This document shows, one piece after another, positions 14,100 through 17,883 of a DNA stretch of 17,883 nt. Position 1 is the stretch's first letter. Every line of letters starts with the position of its first letter. Under the pieces are notes generated by a model. The model was not told the DNA's origin. It ran no database searches and was given only the letters and a program-made list of their open reading frames with translations. This stretch comes from an uncultured Erysipelotrichaceae bacterium. GTDB lineage: Bacteria > Bacillota_I > Bacilli_A > RF39 > UBA660. The position numbers and the translations under genes were made by a program. Location of the stretch: positions 1 through 17,883 of the forward strand of contig CADBMO010000057.1 of assembly GCA_902795755.1 (NCBI GenBank), read 5' to 3'.

Positions 14100-14753
14100 A
14101 TGAAAAACAAAGTAATTAGTTTATTAAAATACTATTTAGTTATATTTGTAGTAATAACTATTATAATTAATGTGTTTTTAATTGTTTTAAATAAGTATGC
14201 CTTACCACCAATTTTAAATTATGTTAGTCATCAAACTAAAAAAAGCTCTATCAGCGTACTAAGAAATTCTGGACTAACTAAAATTAATAATATACTAGAT
14301 AAAAAAGAAGTATATAAAGAAATTAGAAATAAAAACGGAGAAATTGAGAGTATTGATTTTGATATACCTACTTTAAACAACGCTTTAATAATAGTCTCAA
14401 AAGAAATGAATAATCAACTATTAAAAGAAAATAATAAAAATATAGTACGTTTTGTACCAATTGGTCTTGCGTCTAATAATTTGTTTTTTAGTAGTACTGG
14501 GCCAAAAGTGCCAATAAAAATAGAGTATAAGGGAAACGTTGGACTTGATTTAAAAACCAGTGTTAAGCCCTATGGTATTGATAGTGCACTAATAGAAGTA
14601 TATGTATACGCTGAAGTTACGCAAATAACCATGATACCTTTTAAGTCAAAAGAAGAAAAAATATCTTCTAAAATACCAATAGTAATTAAGGTTGTTAGAG
14701 GGGTGTCAAATAATGCAATACTTGGGAAATTAGGTACTTATAATTTGCCATAA
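14100..14753 (+). CDS. yunB: YunB-like sporulation protein
   Basis: YunB of B. subtilis is a membrane protein made in the mother cell (sigma-E) and needed for normal sporulation; its biochemical role is unknown. The 217-residue protein has one N-terminal membrane segment (9-30). The family core follows at 114-200: NIVRFVPIGLASNNLFFSST, then GPKVPIKIEYKGNVGLDLKT, YGIDSALIEVYVYAEV, MIPFKSKEEKI and KIPIVIKVVRG. This order is characteristic of YunB. It is close to yutD, as yunB and yutD are close in Bacillus. The ATG at 14100 has only a weak gtgat site, and no clear promoter is seen between the preceding terminator and the start. Whether this organism sporulates cannot be judged from the window. 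Confidence 0.78.
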   Translation: MKNKVISLLKYYLVIFVVITIIINVFLIVLNKYALPPILNYVSHQTKKSSISVLRNSGLTKINNILDKKEVYKEIRNKNGEIESIDFDIPTLNNALIIVSKEMNNQLLKENNKNIVRFVPIGLASNNLFFSSTGPKVPIKIEYKGNVGLDLKTSVKPYGIDSALIEVYVYAEVTQITMIPFKSKEEKISSKIPIVIKVVRGVSNNAILGKLGTYNLP

Positions 14754-14774
14754 TTAAAGCTTATATGTTATAAT
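14745..14774 (+). promoter_or_regulatory. Strong promoter of yutD
   Basis: TTGCCA (14745-14750, five of six, in the last codons of the yunB-like gene) is followed after 18 bp by an extended, perfect -10 TG-T-TATAAT (14766-14774). The predicted leader is about 17 nt. Confidence 0.8.
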
Positions 14775-14797
14775 TATATATAGTGCGAGGTTAAAAT

Positions 14798-15073
14798 ATG
14801 GAAAAGATAAATATAGATAAAAACACATATGAAATAATTAAGAATTATAGAAATGGATTTGTAAAAGAAGACTTTATAAATTTATGTACAGATTATTTTT
14901 ATGACTATGATTACATAGTAGGTGACTGGGCTTACGGAAAGCTTAGATTAAAGGGTTTTTATGATAAAAGCAACAAAAAGTGTAAAGAACTTAACAATTT
15001 TGACAATGTAGATGCGTATATTAAGAATAATTGTGCGTTTGATTGTAAATATTTTATTGCAAAAAGAATTTAA
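14798..15073 (+). CDS. yutD: YutD-family protein (DUF1027)
   Basis: The 91-residue cytoplasmic protein matches the YutD family. Features are an N-terminal IDKNTYEIIKNYRNGF, the invariant core DYIVGDWAYGKLRLKGFY at 38-55, and a C-terminal segment AYIKNNCAFDCKYFIAKR with two cysteines (80-90). The function of the family is not established; it is widespread in Bacilli. The length is near the family norm. The ATG has gcgagg 7 nt upstream. The gene sits just after the YunB-like gene and before a DUF1292-like gene, each with its own promoter, and without a visible terminator between them. Confidence 0.88.
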   Translation: MEKINIDKNTYEIIKNYRNGFVKEDFINLCTDYFYDYDYIVGDWAYGKLRLKGFYDKSNKKCKELNNFDNVDAYIKNNCAFDCKYFIAKRI

Positions 15074-15085
15074 GTATGATAAAAT
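15057..15085 (+). promoter_or_regulatory. Promoter of the DUF1292-like gene
   Basis: TTGCAA (15057-15062) inside the end of yutD and TAAAAT (15080-15085, with an extending TG) are 17 bp apart. It would drive the next two genes. Confidence 0.6.
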
Positions 15086-15115
15086 GATATATATAAGAAT
15101 AGAAGAGGTGTTTAT

Positions 15116-15481
15116 ATGGTAACAACAAATAGTATTGGAAGTGGCAAAAAAGTAAACGTTGGTCAAAGTTTTGCAACTGGTTTGTCAGCACTTCAAACCG
15201 TAGAAAAAGAAAAGTTTGTAGTAGTTGATGAAAGTGGTGCAAAAAAAGACGCTGAAAGAGTATCATTATTTAAATTAAAAGATAGTGATAAAACCTATAT
15301 TGTTTATACTTTCAATGAAGTAGATGATAATATGATTAAATTATATGTTGCTATATTAAATGATAAAGATGGTGTTTATTCGTTAGAAAACATAGTTGAT
15401 GCAGATGAATGGACAAAAGTTAAAAACGCAATGAAAAAAATTGCAAAAGAGGGGCAATTGATTCTTAAAGAACAAGACTAA
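15116..15481 (+). CDS. DUF1292 (YrzB-like) family protein
   Basis: The 121-residue protein resembles the DUF1292/YrzB group. Its pattern is FVVVDESGAKKDAERVSLFKL, then KTYIVYTFNE, then a variable acidic loop, then YSLENIVDADEWTKVKNAMKKI. In YrzB the same order appears: a VDD-G start, K-Y-V-Y, and a final E-E-W helix. Residues 1-30 (NSIGSGKKVNVGQSFATGLS) are an extension not expected in YrzB. The function of the family is unknown; the protein is probably cytoplasmic. The ribosome binding site gaggtg lies 5 nt before the ATG. The next gene starts 21 nt after the stop, so the two are probably one operon. Confidence 0.65.
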   Translation: MVTTNSIGSGKKVNVGQSFATGLSALQTVEKEKFVVVDESGAKKDAERVSLFKLKDSDKTYIVYTFNEVDDNMIKLYVAILNDKDGVYSLENIVDADEWTKVKNAMKKIAKEGQLILKEQD

Positions 15482-15502
15482 TGCTAAGTAGGAGGAATTA
15501 AG

Positions 15503-16243
15503 ATGTTGGAAAAAAAGAAAAATGGCGAAAACATTGAAATTGAAGATATAACAGTAATAAATGATGCATATCAAGATTTAGGTAAAGAGCCAGAAGAAAA
15601 AAAGGAAGAAGAACCAAAAGCCGAAGAAAAGGCTGAAGATAAAGAAGAAAAACCAGCTGAGGAAAAGAAAGAGGAAGCTAAAGAAGAAGCTACTAAAGAT
15701 GAAACTCCTAAAGAAGAACCAAAAGCTGAAGAAAAAAAGGAAGAACCTGTTAAGATAGAAGCACCTGTTATACCAATGCCAACGATTGATAAGGCACCAG
15801 TAGATATTCCAAGTGCTCCAATATCAGAGACTCCTTCAATAAAATTCCCACAAGCACCAATTGCACCTGCACCAGTAATCGAAACTCCTGCAGCACCTAC
15901 TTCAACACCAGCTCCACTTGGTGGATTAGCTGGAGGATTAAGTTTTGGTCAAGACTTAGTTCAAGATCAACCAATTGGTATGCCTGCAGCACCTACTAAC
16001 TTCAATTCAGAAGAGGAAATACATAATTTCTTTGATGGATTAGTAGAAAAAGCTAACAGAAGACACGATGAAGAAATAAATGGTATAGAAGAAGCTCGTA
16101 CCGCAGCTCTAGGAACATTTATGGAAAAGAAAGCCATAAAAGAATGGAGAGCTAAATTAATGGATTATTCAGCATTTGAGCAACCAGTTGCACCTGCTGC
16201 AACATATACTCAAGTAGATGATCCACTTAAGAAAATTGCATAA
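15503..16243 (+). CDS. Disordered Glu/Lys/Pro/Ala-rich protein, unknown function
   Basis: I do not recognise this 246-residue protein. Residues 29-82 are almost only Glu, Lys, Ala, Pro and Asp, with the octapeptide EEPKAEEK twice (36-43 and 71-78). Residues 83-165 are Pro/Ala-rich with PAAPT twice (129-133 and 161-165). Residues 168-225 look folded and helical (SEEEIHNFFDGLVEKANRRH, then FMEKKAIKEWRAKLMDYSAF). The plan is a short folded N-terminus (1-27), a long disordered spacer and a C-terminal helical module, without a membrane segment. A linker or adaptor role is plausible but unproven. The ATG has aggagg 7 nt upstream. It is the second gene of an operon with the DUF1292-like gene and ends at a strong terminator. 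Confidence 0.85.
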   Translation: MLEKKKNGENIEIEDITVINDAYQDLGKEPEEKKEEEPKAEEKAEDKEEKPAEEKKEEAKEEATKDETPKEEPKAEEKKEEPVKIEAPVIPMPTIDKAPVDIPSAPISETPSIKFPQAPIAPAPVIETPAAPTSTPAPLGGLAGGLSFGQDLVQDQPIGMPAAPTNFNSEEEIHNFFDGLVEKANRRHDEEINGIEEARTAALGTFMEKKAIKEWRAKLMDYSAFEQPVAPAATYTQVDDPLKKIA

Positions 16244-16250
16244 TATAAAT

Positions 16251-16273
16251 AAAGATGCGTAAGCATCTTTTTT
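16251..16273 (+). terminator. Terminator after the Glu/Lys/Pro/Ala-rich gene
   Basis: An 8-bp stem (16251-16258 with 16263-16270) with a gtaa (GNRA-type) loop ends in six Ts. Confidence 0.88.
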
Positions 16274-16352
16274 CTTTACAAATTTTTCCATTAAAAAAAA
16301 CGTATTATTTATTCATTTTTTCACAACATAATAACGTACAGGAGGTGAAATA

Positions 16353-16523
16353 ATGAAAAGTAACAAAAGAAGTTCACAAAATAGAAAAAGAAATTCTGCA
16401 AATAATAGAAAAAACAATAAGAAAACAAACTCATCTTCGAAAGATCCAGATGAGCAGCTGAGATATGAAATAGCAAATGATTTTGGTATTAGGTTAAACG
16501 ATGATTATTTACCTAATATGTAG
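16353..16523 (+). CDS. Small protein resembling the first half of an alpha/beta-type SASP
   Basis: The 56-residue protein has a very strong ribosome binding site (ggaggtga, 16341-16348). Residues 2-30 are a disordered, highly basic Asn/Ser/Lys/Arg tract, likely to bind nucleic acid. Residues 31-56 (DPDEQLRYEIANDFGIRLND, then DYLPNM) resemble helix 1 of alpha/beta small acid-soluble spore proteins, where DQMKLEIASEFGVNLGAD is typical. The EIA-x-(E/D)-FG core that the germination protease GPR cuts is retained. The second SASP half, with the GGE...KR motif, is absent, and no frame after the stop supplies it, so this is not a fresh nonsense mutation. Known SASPs coat spore DNA. Function here is inferred from similarity alone. 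The gene is a single unit between two terminators. Confidence 0.7.
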   Translation: MKSNKRSSQNRKRNSANNRKNNKKTNSSSKDPDEQLRYEIANDFGIRLNDDYLPNM

Positions 16524-16560
16524 GTTCTATAAAAATAGTTAATTATTAAATATAATTATT

Positions 16561-16584
16561 AGGTGGCAAAATTGCCACCTTTTT
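16561..16584 (+). terminator. Terminator after the SASP-like gene
   Basis: A GC-rich 8-bp stem (16561-16568 with 16573-16580) with a 4-nt loop is followed by four more Ts. It is the most stable hairpin in the window by inspection. The AT-rich 36 bp before it hold no further gene. Confidence 0.9.
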
Positions 16585-16608
16585 GTTTTAAAAAAACGTA
16601 TTTTATTG

Positions 16609-16614
16609 TATAAT
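16609..16614 (+). promoter_or_regulatory. -10 element of the ackA promoter
   Basis: A perfect TATAAT lies 20 nt before the GTG start. The -35 region (TTTTAA at 16586-16591) is weak. Transcription near 16621 would exclude the upstream ATG at 16617 and so supports the GTG start. Confidence 0.6.
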
Positions 16615-16634
16615 TAATGAAGGAGTGTGATTTT

Positions 16635-17813
16635 GTGAAAATATTATCAGTAAATGCTGGATCTTCTTCATTAAAGTTCCAGTTATATAATATGCCAGAA
16701 GAAGAAGTATTAATATCTGGTAACTTTGAAAGAATAGGAATTGGAGAAAGTTTTTATACACTAAAAATAAATGGTGAAAAAGTTAAAAAAGATAAAGAAC
16801 TTAATAATCATGCAGAAGCATTTGAAACGTTAGTAAATGAGTTAACTGAAAACAAAGTTATTGAATCATTAGATGATGTACATGGTATAGGTCATCGTAT
16901 AGTACAAGGTGGAGATTTGTTTGATAAAACGGTTGTTATAGATGATAAAGTTCTTAGTGATATAGAGGAATTATCAGCGTTAGCACCTCTTCATAATCCT
17001 GCCGCTGCAGTTGGTATAAAAGCTGCTATTAAAGTATTTCCAAATGCTGTACAAACCGCAGTATTTGATACAGCTTTTCATCAAACTATGCCTGAGGAAA
17101 ATTACTTATATGCATTACCAATTTCTTGGTATAAAGATTATAAAGTAAGAAGATATGGTGCACATGGTACTTCTCATAAGTTTGTTGCAAATAGAATGAA
17201 TGAGATATTAGGTAAAAATGATACAAAACTTATAACCTGTCATATTGGAAATGGGGCATCAATAAGCGCAGTTTTAAATGGAAAGTGTATTAATACAAGT
17301 ATGGGATTAACACCTAATGCTGGGCTTATTATGGGTACTCGCTGTGGCGATATAGATGCTAGTATAATACCTTATGTTATGGAAAAAGCTAATCTTAAAC
17401 CAAAAGATATAGATAACATTATAAATAAAGAAAGTGGATTACTTGCAATATCACAAAAATCAAGTGATTCAAGAGATATAGAAGATGGTATTGCGGCAGG
17501 TGATAAAAATTGTATACTTGCTCAAAAAATGTACGTAAGAAGAATAGTTGATTATATTGCTAAATACTATGTTGAATTGGGTGGTTGTGATGCTATTGTA
17601 TTTACCGCTGGAATCGGAGAAAAAGCAATTGATACAAGACGTGACGTAATAAATGAATTAGGAGCACTTGGAATATATTTAGATGAAGAAGCTAATAATG
17701 TAAAAAGTGAAGAAAGATTAATATCAACAAAGGATTCTAAAGTAGAGTGCTGGATAATTCCAACTGATGAAGAATTAATGATAGCAAGAGATACATACGA
17801 ATTAGCAAAATAG
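16635..17813 (+). CDS. ackA: Acetate kinase AckA
   Basis: AckA transfers phosphate from acetyl phosphate to ADP, giving acetate and ATP, the last step of acetate fermentation in the cytoplasm. The 392-residue protein has all key residues: Asn7 in NAGSSSLKF, Arg88 in GHRIVQGG, Asp145 in FDTAFHQTMP, His177 in RRYGAHGTSH, the phosphate loop HIGNGASI at 203-210, Arg236 in MGTRCGDIDAS, and TAGIGE for adenine binding. The GTG at 16635 gives the canonical MKILSVNAGS start with aaggag 9 nt upstream. The partner phosphotransacetylase gene (pta) is not in view. Together with the ferredoxin gene, it suggests fermentative anaerobic metabolism. Confidence 0.97.
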   Translation: MKILSVNAGSSSLKFQLYNMPEEEVLISGNFERIGIGESFYTLKINGEKVKKDKELNNHAEAFETLVNELTENKVIESLDDVHGIGHRIVQGGDLFDKTVVIDDKVLSDIEELSALAPLHNPAAAVGIKAAIKVFPNAVQTAVFDTAFHQTMPEENYLYALPISWYKDYKVRRYGAHGTSHKFVANRMNEILGKNDTKLITCHIGNGASISAVLNGKCINTSMGLTPNAGLIMGTRCGDIDASIIPYVMEKANLKPKDIDNIINKESGLLAISQKSSDSRDIEDGIAAGDKNCILAQKMYVRRIVDYIAKYYVELGGCDAIVFTAGIGEKAIDTRRDVINELGALGIYLDEEANNVKSEERLISTKDSKVECWIIPTDEELMIARDTYELAK

Positions 17814-17827
17814 AAAGAATGATTTAA

Positions 17828-17883
17828 ATGGAGCAAAAAATATTAGAATTAATAAAAAGATACAATAAGATAGTACTTGCAAG
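17828..17883 (+). CDS. Start of a possible DHH-family phosphoesterase (NrnA-like), cut by the window edge
   Basis: Only 18 complete codons are visible, MEQKILELIKRYNKIVLA. The form (I-L-E-L-I-x-x-Y-x-K-I-V-L) resembles the opening helix and strand of NrnA-type oligoribonuclease/pAp phosphatase proteins, which usually continue with an HxxxD/DHH region outside the window. It starts 14 nt after ackA, with only a weak ribosome binding site (agaaagaat). The family is a guess from the N-terminus. Confidence 0.45.
   Translation, partial: MEQKILELIKRYNKIVLA

Noticed and set aside
16302..16333. Sigma-G-like promoter before the SASP-like gene
   Set aside because: CATAATA fits a -10 for forespore sigma factors, but the only GnAT-like -35 is about 20 bp away, too far, so it is not claimed.
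16521..16560. Nonsense mutation truncating a full SASP
   Set aside because: Frames after the stop codon do not encode the second SASP helix; the sequence is short, AT-rich and leads to a terminator.

Overview
The window is very AT-rich and reads like the chromosome of a low-GC Gram-positive bacterium. The gene families are Bacillota types: PcrA with its Tudor tail, YutD, a YunB-like protein, a DUF1292/YrzB-like protein, a VanW-domain protein, and the TsaE-TsaB-RimI-TsaD order. UGA serves as a stop (ends of tsaE and of the ABC ATPase gene) and tryptophan is UGG, so the code is standard. The 5S rRNA is shortened as in mollicutes. Together this suggests an uncultured Bacilli lineage near the Mollicutes or Erysipelotrichales (an RF39-like gut bacterium is one possibility). 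This placement is inferred from gene style, not from a search.

Layout. Positions 1-346 hold the 3' end of 23S rRNA, a short 5S rRNA and a terminator. A small ribbon-helix-helix-like gene converges on it from the minus strand (345-512). A strong promoter then drives a t6A tRNA-modification operon (707-4012: tsaE, tsaB, rimI, tsaD), whose last gene is unexpectedly a type IV pilin-like protein. A bidirectional terminator separates it from a convergent, minus-strand NitT/TauT-type ABC importer operon (6535 to 4028: binding protein, ATPase, permease). Divergent from the importer is a VanW-domain membrane protein, followed by pcrA, rluB and a GNAT acetyltransferase.

From 11957 the region is richer in unknowns: a 326-residue protein of unknown function, a minus-strand ferredoxin, a tail-anchored coiled-coil protein, a YunB-like protein, YutD, a DUF1292-like protein and a disordered Glu/Lys/Pro/Ala-rich protein. 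Then comes a 56-residue protein resembling the first half of an alpha/beta small acid-soluble spore protein. The window closes with ackA (acetate kinase) and the first codons of a possible DHH-family phosphoesterase gene.

Genome style. Genes are tightly packed. Predicted promoters usually sit so close to the start codon that leaders would be only about 10-25 nt, and many terminator hairpins begin at or across the stop codon. No tRNA gene, CRISPR array, insertion sequence or riboswitch was seen. The most unusual points are the pilin gene translationally linked to the t6A operon, the half-SASP-like protein near a YunB homologue, and several sizeable proteins with no recognisable family.
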